A DNA stretch of 64,000 nt from Arion vulgaris (Eukaryota > Mollusca > Gastropoda > Stylommatophora > Arionidae). This document shows, piece after piece, positions 11,701-24,955 of this stretch; position 1 is the first letter of the stretch, and each line of letters opens with the position of its first letter. Made by a program: the position numbers and the translations under genes. The DNA is taken from assembly GCA_020796225.1 (NCBI GenBank), contig CM036755.1, positions 18,234,317-18,298,316 of the forward strand, written 5' to 3'. The notes below the pieces were generated by a model. It was not told where the DNA came from. It did no database searches and worked only from the letters and a program-made list of their open reading frames with translations.

Positions 11701-14700
11701 TAATCTAATCAGCTGAAGAAAGTGTGTAGTGATAGTGTTCGTCTTAGATGGGGTCAGGTAATCTAACCAACTGAAGAAAGTGTGTAGTGATAGTCTTAGA
11801 TGGGGTCAGGTAATCTAACCAGCTGAAGAAAGTGTGTAGTGATAGTGGTGTCTTAGATGGGGTCAGGTAATCTAACCAACTGAAGAAAGTGTGTAGTGAT
11901 ATGGTCGTCTAGATGGGGTCAGGTAATCTAACCAGCTGAAGAAAGTGTGTAGTGATAGTCTTAGATGGGAGAAGGTAATCTAACCAACTGAAGAAAGTGT
12001 GTAGTGATAGTGGTAGTCTTAGATGGGGTCAGGTAATCTAACCAACTGAAGAAAGTGTTTAGTGATAGTGGTAGTCTTAGATGGGGTCAGGTAATCTAAC
12101 CAGCTGAAGAAAGTGTGTAGTGATAGTCTTAGATGGGATCAGGTAATCTAACCAGCTGAAGAAAGTGTGTAGTGATAGTCTTAGATGGGGTCAGGTAATC
12201 TAACCAGCTGAAGAAAGTGTGTAGTGATAGTCTTAGATGGGGTCAGGTAATCTAACCAGCTGAAGAAAGTGTGTAGTGATAGTCTTAGATGGGGTCAGGT
12301 AATTAACCACTGAGAAGAAGAAGTGTAGTATAGTCTTAGATGGGAGTAAGGTAGTCTAACCAGCTGAAGAAAGTGTGTAGTGATAGTGTTCGTCTTAGAT
12401 GGGGTCAGGTAATCTAACCAGCTGAAGAAAGTGTGTAGTGTTAGTCTTAGATGGGGTCAGGTAATCTAACCAGCTGAAGAAAGTGTGTAGTGATAGTCTT
12501 AGATGGGGTCAGGTAATCTAACCAGCTGAAGAAAGTGTGTAGTGATAGTGTTAGATGGGGTCAGGTAATCTAATCCACTGAAGAAAGTGTGTAGTGATAG
12601 TCTTAGATGGGGTCAGGTAATCTAAGCAGCTGAAGAAAGTGTGTAGTGAATGTCTTAGATGGGTCAGGTAATCTAACCTGCTGAAGAAAGTGTGTAGTGA
12701 AGTGAGTCTTAGATGGAGTCAGGTAATCTAACCTGCTGAAGAAAGTGTGTAGTGATAGTGGTCGTCTTAGATGGGGTCAGGTAATCTAACCAACTGAAGA
12801 AAGTGTGTAGTGATAGTCTTAGATGGGAGAAGGTAATCTAACCAGCTGAAGAAAGTGTGTAGTGATAGTGTTAGATGGGGTCAGGTAATCTAACCAGCTG
12901 AATAAAGTGTGTAGTGATAGTCTTAGATGGGGTCAGGTAATCTAACCAGCTGAAGAAAGTGTGTAGGGATAGTCTTAGATGGGGTCAGGTAATCTAACCA
13001 ACTGAAGAAAGTGTGTAGTGATAGTCTTAGATGGGAGAAGGTAATCTAATCAGCTGAAGAAAGTGTGTAGTGATAGTGTCGTCTTAGATGGGTCAGGTAA
13101 TCTAACCAGCTGAAGAAAGTGTGTAGTGATAGTCTTAGATGGGGTCAGGTAATCTAACCAGCTGAAGAAAGTGTGTAGTGATAGTGTTAGATGGGGTCAG
13201 GTAATCTAACCAACCGAAGAAAGTGTGTAGTGATAGTGGTCGTCTTAGATGGGGTCAGGTAATCTAACCAGCTGAAGAAAGTGTGTAGTGATAGTCTTAG
13301 ATGGGAGAAGGTAATCTAACCTGCTGAAGAAAGTGTGTAGTGATAGTGGTCGTCTTAGATGGGGTCAGGTAATCTAACCAACTGAAGAAAGTGTGTAGTG
13401 ATAGTGGTCGTCTTAGATGGGGTCAGGTAATCTAACCAGCTGAAGAAAGTGTGTAGTGATAGTCTTAGATGGGGACAGGTAATCTAACCAGCTGAAGAAA
13501 GTGTGTAGTGATAGTCTTAGATGGGGTCAGGTAATCTAACCAGCTGAAGAAAGTGTGTAGTGATAGTCTTAGATGGGGTCAGGTAATCTAACCAGCTGAA
13601 GAAAGTGTGTAGTGATAGTCTTAGATGGGGTCAGGTAATATAACCAGCTGAAGAAAGTGTGTAGTGATAGTCTTAGATGGGAGAAGGTAGTCTAACCAGC
13701 TGAAGAAAGTGTGTAGTGATAGTGTCGTTAGATGGGGTCAGGTAATCTAACCAGCTGAAGAAAGTGTGTAGGGATAGTCTTAGATGGGGTCAGGTAATCT
13801 AACCAGCTGAAGAAAGTGTGTAGTGATAGTCTTAGATGGGGTCAGGTAATCTAACCAGCTGAAGAAAGTGTGTAGTAGAAGTGGTCGATCTTAGATGGGG
13901 TCAGGTAATCTAACCAGCTGAAGAAAGTGTGTAGTGATAGTCTTAGATGGGGTCAGGTAATCTAAGCAGCTGAAGAAAGTGTGTAGTGATAGTCTTAGAT
14001 GGAGTCAGGTAATCTAACCAGCTGAAGAAAGTGTGTAGTGATAGTGGTCGTCTTAGATGGGGTCAGGTAATCTAACCAGCTGAAGAAAGTGTGTAGTGAT
14101 AGTCTTAGATGGGGTCAGGTAATCTAACCAACTGAAGAAAGTGTGTAGTGATAGTCTTAGATGGGATCAGGTAATCTAACCAGCTGAAGAAAGTGTGTAG
14201 TGATAGTGGTCGTCTTAGATGGGGTCAGGTAATCTAACCAACTGAATAAAGTGTGTAGTGATAGTCTTAGATGGGGTCAGGTAATCTAACCAGCTGAAGA
14301 AAGTGTGTGCGATAGTCTTAGATGGGGTCAGGTAATCTAACCAGCTGAAGAAAGTGTGTAGTGATAGTCTTAGATGGGAGAAGGTAATCTAACCAGCTGA
14401 AGAAAGTGTGTAGTGATAGTGGTGTCTTAGATTGGTCTGTAATCTAACCTGTGAAGAAAGTGTGTAGTGATAGTGTCTGCTCTAGATGGGGTCAGGTAAT
14501 CTAACCAACTGAAGAAAGGTGTAGTGAAGCTTAGATGGAGAAGGATCTTACCAGCTGAAGAAAGTGGTAGGATAGTGTCGTCTTAGATGGGGTCGGTAAT
14601 TCTAACAACTAGATAAAGTTGTAGCGAAGTCTTAGATGGAGTCAGTAATCAACCAGCTTGAAGAAGGTGTAGTGATAGTCTTAAGATAGGTTCAGTAATC

Positions 14701-17700
14701 TAACAGCTGAAAATTGTGTACGATAGTCTTAGATGGATCATCAGAAATCTAACCACGAAGAGTGTTAGTGAAGTCTTAGATGGAGAAGGTAATCTAACCA
14801 GTTGAGTAAAGTGTGTAGTGATAGTGGTAGTCTTCGAGAGGGTTCCAGGTAATCTACCACCTTCAACTGAGAATGTCTAGTATAGTGTTCTGTCTCAGAT
14901 GGAGTCAGACATCTAACCAACTGAAGAAAGTGTAGTGAATAGTCTTAGATGGGTAGGTAATCTGACCAGACTCAATAAAGTGATTTGATAGTCTTAGATG
15001 GGACGGTCAGTATCACAACCAGCTGAAGAAATTGTGAGCGTCAGTTTCAGATAGGAAAGTATCTAACGAGCTGAAGAAAGGTTATGTAGTCTTAGGTGAG
15101 GTCAGTAATCTAACCAGCTGAAGAGTTGTATGATAGTCTTAGATGGGAGAAGGTAATTAACCAGCTGAAGAAAGTGTAGTGATAGTGGTTCTTAGATGGG
15201 TCACTAATCAACTCAACTGTCAAAATGTGTAGTGATTAGTCTTAGTAAGTGGTCAGGTAATTCTAACCAGCTGAAGAAAGTGTGTAATAGTCTTAGATGG
15301 GAGAAGGTAGACTAATCACTGAAGAAAGTGTGTAGATAGTGAATCGTCTAATGGGGTCAGGAACTAACTAACTGAAGAAAGTGTGAGTGATATGATCAGA
15401 TGATAGGTAATCAACCAGCTGAAGAATGTGTGCTAGTGTTCCTTAGATGGTCCAGGCTAATCCTTACCAACTCAAGAAGTGTGTAGTCGATGTGGTCGTC
15501 TGATGGTCAGGAATAAACCAAAAGCTGAAGAAGATGTTGGCATGTAGGTCGCTTAGAGTAGTGGTACAAATCAATCAACCAGACATGGAATAGGTTAGTG
15601 ATAGAAGTCAGTGAAGTCAATCTTAGATGAGTCAGAATTCCTAACCAAGAGCTGAAGAAAAATTGCGTAGTGATAGTCTTCAGATGCGGAAGATCAAATC
15701 TAATGCTGAAGAAGTGTGTATGAAGTGGAAGTCAAATCCTCAGATGTCAGACATTTAACCAACTGAAGAAAGTGTGTCATGATTAGTGAATCTCTTAGAT
15801 AGAGAGTCAGGTACTAACCAGCTGAAGAAAATTGTAGTATGATAGTCTTAGATGACAGGTAATAAAAATCTGAAGCTAAGAAAGTGTGTATGATAGTCTT
15901 AGATGTCAGTAACGATCCAGCTGAAGTAGAAGTGTTGTAGATAATCTAGATGGGGTCAGGTCAACTTTTTAACCAGCTGAAAGAGTGTGTAGTGATAGTC
16001 TTAGATAAGGGGTCTGTAATGCTAACCAGCTGAAGAAAGTGATTAGTATAGTCTTAGATGGAGAAGGTAGTCAACCAGCTGAAGAAAGTGGTAGTGATAT
16101 GTTCGTCTAGATGTGGCAGTAATCTAACCAGCTGAAGAAAGTGTGTAGTGAGTAGTCTTAGATGGGGTCAGGTAATCTAACCAGCTGAAGAAAGTGTGAG
16201 TGATATCGTTAGATGGGAGTCGGTAATTAACCAGTGAAGAAAGTGTGTAGTGATAGTGGTCGTCTTAGATGGCTCAGGTAATCTAACCAACTGAAGAAAG
16301 TGTGTAGTGATAGTCTTAGATGGGTCAGGTAATCTAAGCAGCTGAAGAAAGTGTGTAGTGATAGTGTTCGTCTTAGATGGAGTCAGGTAATCTAACCTGC
16401 TGAAGAAAGTGTGTAGTGATAGTGGTCGTCTTAGATGGAGTCAGGTAATCTAACCTGCTGAAGAAAGTGTGTAGTGATAGTGGTCGTCTTAGATGGGGTC
16501 AGGTAATCTAACCAACTGAAGAAAGTGTGTATGATAGTCTTAGATGGGAGAAGGTAATCTAACCAGCTGAAGAAAGTGTGTAGTGATAGTGGTCGTCTTA
16601 GATGGAGTCAGGTAATCTAACCAACTGAATAAAGTGTGTAGTGATAGTCTTAGATGGGAGAAGGTAATCTAACCAGCTGAAGAAAGTGTGTAGCGATAGT
16701 CTTAGATGGGGTCAGGTAATCTAACCAGCTGAAGAAAGTGTGTAGTGATAGTCTTAGATGGGAGAAGGTAATCTAACCAGCTGAAGAAAGTGTGTAGTGA
16801 TAGTGGTAGTCTTAGATGGGGTCAGGTAATCTAACCAACTGAAGAAAGTGTGTAGTGATAGTGGTCGTCTTAGATGGAGTCAGGTAATCTAACCAACTGA
16901 AGAAAGTGTGTAGTGATAGTCTTAGATGGAGAAGGTAATCTAACAGCTGAAGAAAGTGTGTAGTGATAGTCTTAGATGGGGTCAGGTAATCTAACCAGCT
17001 GAAGAAAGTGTGTAGTTATAGTCTTAGATGGAGAAGGTAATCTAACCAGCTGAAGAAAGTGTAAAGTGATATGGTCGTCTTAGATGGCTCAGGTAATCTA
17101 ACCAACTGAAGAAAGTGTGTAGTGATAGTCTTAGATGGGGTCAGGTAATCTAACCAGCTGAAGAAAGTGTGTAGTGAGAGTCTTAGATGGGAGAAGGTAA
17201 TCTAACCAGCTGAGGAAAGTGTGTAGTGATAGTGGTCGTCTTAGATGGGGTCAGGTAATCTAACCAACTGAAGAAAGTGTGTAGTGATAGTCTTAGATGG
17301 GGTCAGTTAATCTAACCAGCTGAAGAAAGTGTGTAGTGATAGTGGTCGTCTTAGATGGGTTCAGGTAATCTAACCAACTGAAGAAAGTGTGTAGTGATAG
17401 TGGTCGTCTTAGATGGGGTCAGGTAATCTAACCAGCTGAAGAAAGTGTGTAGTGATAGTCTTAGATGGGAGAAGGTAATCTAACCAGCTGAAGAAAGTGT
17501 GTAGTGATAGTGGTCGTCTTAGATGGGGTCAGGTAATCTAACCAACTGAAGAAAGTGTGTAGTGATAGTGGTCGTCTTAGATGGGGTCAGGTAATCTAAC
17601 CAGCTGAAGAAAGTGTGTAGTGATAGTCTTAGATGGGAGCAGGTAATCTAACCAGCTGAAGAAAGTGTGTAGTGATAGTCTTAGATGGGTTCAGGTAATC

Positions 17701-20700
17701 TAACCAGCTGAAGAAAGTGTGTAGTGATAGTCTTAGATGGGGTCAGGTAATCTAACCAGCTGAAGAAAGTGTTTAGTGATAGTCTTAGATGGGGTCAGGT
17801 AATGTAACCAGCTGAAGAAAGTGTGTAGTGATAGTCTTAGATGGAGAAGGTAATCTAACCTGCTGAAGAAAGTGTGTAGTGATAGTGGTCGTCTTAGATG
17901 GGGTCAGGTAATCTAACCAACTGAAGAAAGTGTGTAGTGATAGTGGTCGTCTTAGATGGGGTCAGGTAATCTAACCAACTGAAGAAAGTGTGTAGCGATA
18001 GTCTTAGATGGGAGAAGGTAATCTAACCAGCTGAAGAAAGTGTGTAGTGATAGTGGTCGTCTTAGATGGGGTCAGGTAATCTAACCAGCTGAAGAAAGTG
18101 TGTAGTGATAGTGGTCGTCTTAGATGGGGTCAGGTAATCTAACCAACTGAAGAAAGTGTGTAGTGATAGTCTTAGATGGGGTCAGGTAATCTAACCAGCT
18201 GAAGAAATTGTGTAGTGATAGTGGTCGTCTTAGATGGGGTCAGGTAATCTAACCAACTGAAGAAAGTGTGTAGCGATAGTCTTAGATGGGAGAAGGTAAT
18301 CTAACCAGCTGAAGAAAGTGTGTAGTGATAGTCTTAGATGGGAGCAGGTAATCTAACCAGCTGAAGAAAGTGTGTAGTGATAGTCTTAGATGGGGTCAGG
18401 TAATCTAACCAGCTGAAGAAAGTGTGTAGTGATAGTCTTAGATGGGAGCAGGTAATCTAACCAGCTGAAGAAAGTGTGTAGTGATAGTCTTAGATGGGGT
18501 CAGGTAATCTAACCAACTGAAGAAAGTGTGTAGTGATAGTGGTCGTCTTAGATGGGGTCAGGTAATCTAACCAGCTGAAGAAAGTGTGTAGTGATAGTCT
18601 TAGATGGGGTCAGGTAATCTAACCAGCTGAAGAAAGTGTGTAGTGATAGTCTTAGATGGGTTCAGGTAATCTAACCAACTGAAGAAAGTGTGTAGTGATA
18701 GTGGTCGTCTTAGATGGGGTCAGGTAATCTAACCAGCTGAAGAAAGTGTGTAGTGATAGTGGTCGTCTTAGATGGGGTCAGTTAATCTAACCAGCTGAAG
18801 AAAGTGTGTAGTGATAGTCTTAGATGGGGTCAGGTAATCTAAGCAGCTGAAGAAAGTGTGTAGTGATAGTGTTCGTCTTAGATGGAGTCAGGTAATCTAA
18901 CCTGCTGAAGAAAGTGTGTAGTGATAGTGGTCGTCTTAGATGGAGTCAGGTAATCTAACCTGCTGAAGAAAGTGTGTAGTGATAGTGGTCGTCTTAGATG
19001 GGGTCAGGTAATCTAACCAACTGAAGAAAGTGTGTAGTGATAGTCTTAGATGGGAGAAGGTAATCTAACCAGCTGAAGAAAGTGTGTAGTGATAGTGAGT
19101 CATCTAGATGGGGTCAGGTAATCAACCAACTGAATAAAGTGTAGTGATAGTCTTAGATGGGGTCAGGTAATCTAACCAGCTGAAGAAAGTGTGTAGCGAT
19201 AGTCTTAGATGGGGTCAGGTAATCTAACCAGCTGAAGAAAGTGTGTAGTGATAGTCTTAGATGGGAGAAGGTAATCTAACCAGCTGAAGAAAGTGTGTAG
19301 TGATAGTGGTAGTCTTAGATGGGGTCAGGTAATCTAACCAACTGAATAAAGTGTGTAGTGATAGTGGTCGTCTTAGATGGAGTCAGGTAATCTAACCAAC
19401 TGAAGAAAGTGTAGTGATAGTCTTAGATGGGGTCAGTAATCTAACCAGCTGAAGAAAGTGTGTAGTGATAGTCTTAGATGGGAGAAGGTAATCTAACCAG
19501 CTGAAGAAAGTGTGTAGTGATAGTGGTCGTCTTAGATGGGGTCAGGTAATCTAACCAACTGAAGAAAGTGTGTAGTGATAGTCTTAGATGGGGTCAGGTA
19601 ATCTAACCAGCTGAAGAAAGTGTGTAGTGGTCGTCTTAGATGGGGTCAGGTAATCTAACCAACGGAAGAAAGTGTGTAGTGATAGTGGTCTAGATGGGGT
19701 CAGGTAATCTAACCAGCTGAAGAAAGTGTGTAGTGATAGTCTTAGATGGGAGAAGGTAATCTAACCAGCTGAAGAAAGTGTGTAGTGATAGTGGTCGTCT
19801 TAGATGGGGTCAGGTAATCTAACCAACTGAAGAAAGTGTGTAGTGATAGTGGTCGTCTTAGATGGGGTCAGGTAATCTAACCAGCTGAAGAAAGTGTGTA
19901 GTGATAGTCTTAGATGGGAGCAGGTAATCTAACCAGCTGAAGAAAGTGTGTAGTGATAGTCTTAGATGGGGTCAGGTAATCTAACCAGCTGAAGAAAGTG
20001 TTTAGTGATAGTCTTAGATGGGGTCAGGTAATGTAACCAGCTGAAGAAAGTGTGTAGTGATAGTCTTAGATGGGAGAAGGTAATCTAACCAGCTGAAGAA
20101 AGTGTGTAGTGATAGTGGTCGTCTTAGATGGGTTCAGGTAATCTAACCAACTGAAGAAAGTGTGTAGTGATAGTGGTCGTCTTAGATGGGGTCAGGTAAT
20201 CTAACCAACTGAAGAAAGTGTGTAGTGATAGTGGTCGTCTTAGATGGGGTCAGGTAATCTAACCAACTGAAGAAAGTGTTTAGTGATAGTCTTAGATGGG
20301 GTCAGGTAATCTAACCAGCTGAAGAAAGTGTGTAGTGATAGTGGTCGTCTTAGATAGAGGTCAGGTAATCTAACCAACTGAAGAAAGTGTGTAGCGATAG
20401 TCTTAGATGGGAGAAGTATCTAACCAGCTGAAGAAAGTGTGTAGTGATAGTCTTAGATGGGAGCAGGTAATCTAACCAGCTGAAGAAAGTGTGTAGTGAT
20501 AGTCTTAGATGGGGTCAGGTAATCTAACCAGCTGAAGAAAGTGTGTAGTGATAGTGGTCGTCTTAGATGGGGTCAGGTAATCTAACCAACTGAAGAAAGT
20601 GTGTAGTGATAGTCTTAGATGGAGAAGGTAATTCAACCAGCTGAAGAAAGTGTGTAGTGATAGTGGTCGTCTTAGATGGGGTCAGGTAATCTAACCAACT

Positions 20701-23700
20701 GAATAAAGTGTGTAGTGATAGTCTTAGATGGGGTCAGGTAATCTAACCAGCTGAAGAAAGTGTGTAGCGATAGTCTTAGATGGGTCAGGTAATCTAACCA
20801 GCTGAAGAAAGTGTGTAGTGATAGTCTTAGATGGAGAAGGTAATCTAACCAGCTGAAGAAAGTGTGTAGTGATAGTGGTAGTCTTAGATGGGGTCAGGTA
20901 ATCTAACCAACTGAAGAAAGTGTGTAGTGATAGTGGTCGTCTTAGATGGAGTCAGGTAATCTAACCAACTGAAGAAAGTGTGTAGTGATAGTCTTAGATG
21001 GGGTCAGGTAATCTAACCAGCTGAAGAAAGTGTGTAGTGATAGTCTTAGATGGGAGAAGGTAATCTAACCAGCTGAAGAAAGTGTGTAGTGATAGTGGTC
21101 GTCTTAGATGGGGTCAGGTAATCTAACCAACTGAAGAAAGTGTGTAGTGATAGTCTTAGATGGGGTCAGGTAATCTAACCAGCTGAAGAAAGTGTGTAGT
21201 GATAGTGGTCGTCTTAGATGGGTCAGGAATTAACCAACCGAAGAAATTGTGTAGTGATAGTGGTCGTCTTAGATGGGGTCAGGTAATCTAACCAGCTGAA
21301 GAAAGTGTGTAGTGATAGTCTTAGATGGGAGAAGGTAATCTAACCAGCTGAAGAAAGTGTGTAGTGATAGTGGTCGTCTTAGATGGGGTCAGGTAATCTA
21401 ACCAACTGAAGAAAGTGTGTAGTGATAGTGGTCGTCTTAGATGGGGTCAGGTAATCTAACCAGCTGAAGAAAGTGTTTAGTGATAGTCTTAGATGGGGTA
21501 AGGTAATCTAACCAGCTGAAGAAAGTGTGTAGTGATAGTCTTAGATAGGGTCAGGTAATCTAACCAGCTGAAGAAAGTGTGTAGTGATAGTCTTAGATGG
21601 GGTCAGGTAATCTAACCAGCTGAAGAAAGTGTTTAGTGATAGTCTTAGATGGGGTCAGGTAATGTAACCAGCTGAAGAAAGTGTGTAGTGATAGTCTTAG
21701 ATGGGAGAAGGTAATCTAACCAGCTGAAGAAAGTGTGTAGTGATAGTGGTCGTCTTAGATGGGGTCAGGTAATCTAACCAACTGAAGAAAGTGTGTAGTG
21801 ATAGTGGTCGTCTTAGATGGGGTCAGGTAATCTAACCAACTGAAGAAAGGGTGTAGTGATAGTGGTCGTCTTAGATGGGGTCAGGTAATCTAACCAACTG
21901 AAGAAAGTGTGTAGAGATAGTCTTAGATGGGGTCAGGTAATCTAACCAGCTGAAGAAAGTGTGTGATAGTGGTCGTCTTAGATGGGGTCAGGTAATCTAA
22001 CCAACTGAAGAAAGTGTGTAGGGATAGTCTTAGATGGGAGAAGGTAATCTAACCAGCTGAAGAAAGTGTGTAGTGATAGTCTTAGATGGAGTCAGGTAAT
22101 CTAACCAGCTGAAGAAAGTGTGTAGTGATAGTCTTAGATGGGGTCAGGTAATCTAACCAGCTGAAGAAAGTGTGTAGTGATAGTCTTAGATGGGAGCAGG
22201 TAATCTAACCAGCTGAAGAAAGTGTGTAGTGATAGTCTTAGATGGGGTCAGGTAATCTAACCAACTGAAGAAAGTGTGTAGTGATAGTGGTCGTCTTAGA
22301 TGGGGTCAGGTAATCTAACCAGCTGAAGAAAGTTTGTAGTGATAGTCTTAGATGGGGTCAGGTAATCTAACCAGCTGAAGAAATTGTGTAGTGATAGTCT
22401 TAGATGGGGTCAGGTAATCTAACCAACTGAAGAAAGTGTGTAGTGATAGTGGTCGTCTTAGATAGGTCAGGTAATCTAACCAGCTGAAGAAAGTGTAGTG
22501 ATAGTCTTAGATGGGGTCAGGTAATCTAACCAGCTGAAGAAAGTGTGTAGTGATAGTATTAGATGGGGTCAGGTAATCTAACCAGCTGAAGAAAGTGTTT
22601 AGTGATAGTGGTCGTCTTAGATTGGGTCAGGTAATCTAACCAGCTGAAGAAAGTGTGTAGTGATAGTCTAAGATGGGGTCAGGTAATCTAACCAGCTGAA
22701 GAAAGTGTGTAGTGATAGTCTTGATGGGTCAGTAATCTAACCAACCGAAGAAAGTGTGTAGTGATAGTGGTCGTCTTAGATGGGGTCAGTTAATCTAACC
22801 AGCTGAAGAAAGTGTGTAGTGATAGTCTTAGATGGGTTCAGGTAATCTAACCAACTGAAGAAAGTGTGTAGTGATAGTCTTAGATGGAGTCAGGTAATCT
22901 AACCAACTGAAGAAAGTGTGTAGTGATAGTCTTAGATGGGGTCAGGTAATCTAACCAGCTGAAGAAAGTGTGTAGTGATAGTCTTAGATGGAGCAGGTAA
23001 TTAACCAACTGAAGAAAGTGTGTAGTGATAGTGGTCGTCTTAGATGGGGTCAGGTAATCTAACCAGCTGAAGAAAGTGTTTAGTGATAGTGGTAGTCTTA
23101 GATGGGTCAGTAATGTAACCAGCTGAAGAAAGTGTGTAGTGATAGTCTTAGATGGTAGAAGGTAATCTAACCAACTGAAGAAAGTGTGTAGTGATAGTGG
23201 TCGTCTTAGATGGGGTCAGGTAATCTAACCAGCTGAAGAAAGTGTGTAGTGATAGTCTTAGATGGTGTCAGGTAATCTAACCAGCTGAAGAAAGTGTGTA
23301 GTGATAGTCTTAGATGGGAGAAGGTAATCTAACCAACTGAAGAAGTGTGTATGGTATATGGTCGTTAGATGGGGTCAGGTAATCTAACCAGCTGAAGAAA
23401 GTGTGTAGTGATAGTCTTAGATGGGGTCAGGTAATGTAACCAACTGAAGAAAGTGTGTAGTGATAGTGGTAGTCTTAGATGGGGTAAGGCAATCTAACCA
23501 ACTGAAGAAAGTGTGTAGTGATAGTCTTAGATGGGGTCAGGTAATCTAACCAGCTGAAGAAAGGGTGTAGTGATAGTCTTAGATGGGGTCAGGTAATCTA
23601 ACCAGCTGAAGAAAGTGTGTAGTGATAGTCTTAGATGGGAGAAGGTAATCTAACCAGCTGAAGAAAGTGTGTAGTGGTAGTCTTAGATGGGGTCAGGTAA

Positions 23701-24170
23701 TCTAACCAGCTGAAGAGAAGTGTGTAGTGATAGTGGTCGTCTTAGATGGGGTCAGGTAATCTAACCAACTGAAGAAAGTGTTTAGTGATAGTGGTAGTCT
23801 TAGATGGGGTCAGGTAATCTAACCAACTGAAGAAAGTGTGTAGTGATAGTCTTAGATGGGTCAGTAATCTAACCAGCTGAAGAAAGTGTGTAGTGATAGT
23901 CTTAGATGGGGTCAGGTAATCTAACCAGCTGAAGAAAGTGTGTAGTGATAGTCTTAGATGGGGTCAGGTAATCTAACCAGCTGAAGAAAGTGTGTAGTGA
24001 TAGTCTTAGATGGGAGAAGGTAATCTAACCAGCTGAAGAAAGTGTGTAGTGATAGTCTTAGATGGGGTCAGGTAATCTAACCAGCTGAAGAAAGTGTGTA
24101 GTGATAGTCTTAGATGGGGTCAGGTAATCTAACCAGCTGAAGAAAGTGTGTAGTGATAGTGGTCGTCTTA
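5791..24170. repeat. 18.4-kb satellite, 52/58-bp units, about 340 copies
   Basis: The basic 52-bp unit contains CTTAGATGGGGTCAGGTAAT, CTAACCAGCTGAAGAAAG and TGTGTAGTGATAGT. A 58-bp form carries an extra GGTCGT before CTTAG. Further variant positions are GGTCAGG versus GGAGAAGG, and CAGCTG versus CAACTG versus CTGCTG. Variants are interspersed, and rare combinations recur at kilobase distances. For example, GTGTTTAGTG followed by AATGTAACC occurs near 17770, 19995 and 21630, so blocks of units were duplicated together. There is no sustained open frame. On the minus strand every unit has CACTTTCTTCAG, a pyrimidine tract plus AG. The source sequence was not identified. Confidence 0.97.
14420..16140. 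repeat. Degraded island within the 52/58-bp satellite
   Basis: Unit spacing and sequence collapse abruptly here. Almost every unit has several insertions, deletions and substitutions (for example GATTGGTCTGTAATC and ACAGGTAATAAAAATC). Units before 14420 and after 16140 are nearly clean. The density and randomness of short indels look more like unpolished long-read consensus than ordinary divergence, but an old unhomogenised core cannot be excluded. Confidence 0.85.
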
Positions 24171-24285
24171 CGTTTTGTCTGTGAAATTAGGTCAAGTATG
24201 TGCGTTTTCGAAAGGACAAAGGATCGAAGTTTCAAAATATTTAACTTATTACTCTCCGCTCCTAGTGGAGCGAGGCCTCAACCTT

Positions 24286-24530
24286 CCATGTGTTGCAAGG
24301 AGAGCAAAGAATAGTAACACTGCGACCTACAAGGCATGTCGTAAGAGGCGACTGAGGTAGGGCCTAGGAAGCTACCTGTAAATAAACAGCGTCTCAGAAA
24401 TCGGATGTGCTGACCTACCTGTAGCGCATAATTAGGGCTACGTACAATCGCTCTTATACTCAGATCACATACAAATCACAAAGAGTGGTTTAACAAGTGG
24501 TCGATATTGAGCATTCGAAGAAGAATCTTA
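24286..24530 (+). mobile_element. SINE family A copy
   Basis: Family A is the commonest SINE of the window. Landmarks in order are AGCAAAGAATAGTAACACTG, GACCTACAAGGCATGTCGTA, AGAGGCGACTGA, AGAAATCGGATGTGCTG, CAGATCACATACAAATCAC, AGTGGTTAACAAGTGGTCGA and a GAAGAAG tail. This copy has most of the body but no clear tRNA head. Other copies: 26745, 36068, 43663, 45909, 53355 and 62546 (+), and 48995, 56089 and 58436 (-). Confidence 0.8.
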
Positions 24531-24955
24531 ACAGTTGTTCGCCACTTTCGTGTCTCTGGCTGTTTTATTTATGGTATCCACATTTCTCCAGAAGACTCCG
24601 TCTCCAGGTCTATGTATGACGTCCCCTTTCCTTGGGATTCCCTCAAGTGCGTGTCTAGTGACACTATTCTGTGTCTTCGTAGGGTATGCCCAACACATCA
24701 CCATTTTCTCCTCTTAACCTGGTCCATCATTAATTCCTGTTCTTTTCTTATCCACAGATCTGTGTTGGCAACTCTGTCATACAATCTCAGTTTGAGAATC
24801 CGACGAAGACATCTATTGACAAAGATCTGAATCTTATTTGTATTTAACTTGGTGACGCGTCACGTTTCCCAGCCATACAGGATCTTATTTGTATTTAACT
24901 TGGTGACGCGTCACGTTTCCCAGCCATACAGGACCGATTTCATCCTATTACTTTG
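24531..24955 (-). mobile_element. LINE fragment, reverse transcriptase C-terminal region
   Basis: The minus strand reads LYGWET-RVTKLNTNKIQ, then an arginine-rich CLRRILKLRLYDRV, then VKRRKW and WVGHTLRR, the standard order downstream of the LINE reverse transcriptase core. Frameshifts and stops show it is dead. It closely resembles the fragment at 46460-47405. A 51-bp duplication lies inside it. Confidence 0.75.
24831..24932. repeat. Two-copy 51-bp tandem duplication inside a LINE
   Basis: ATCTTATTTGTATTTAACTT starts at 24831 and again at 24882, and the rest of each 51-bp unit (through CACGTTTCCCAGCCATACAG) is identical. The duplicated codons are those of the YGxET motif and what follows. 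The copies are identical, so the event is recent. Confidence 0.9.

Noticed and set aside
5791..24170. CRISPR array
   Set aside because: There are no unique spacers between repeats, the context is eukaryotic, and units vary continuously. It is a satellite.
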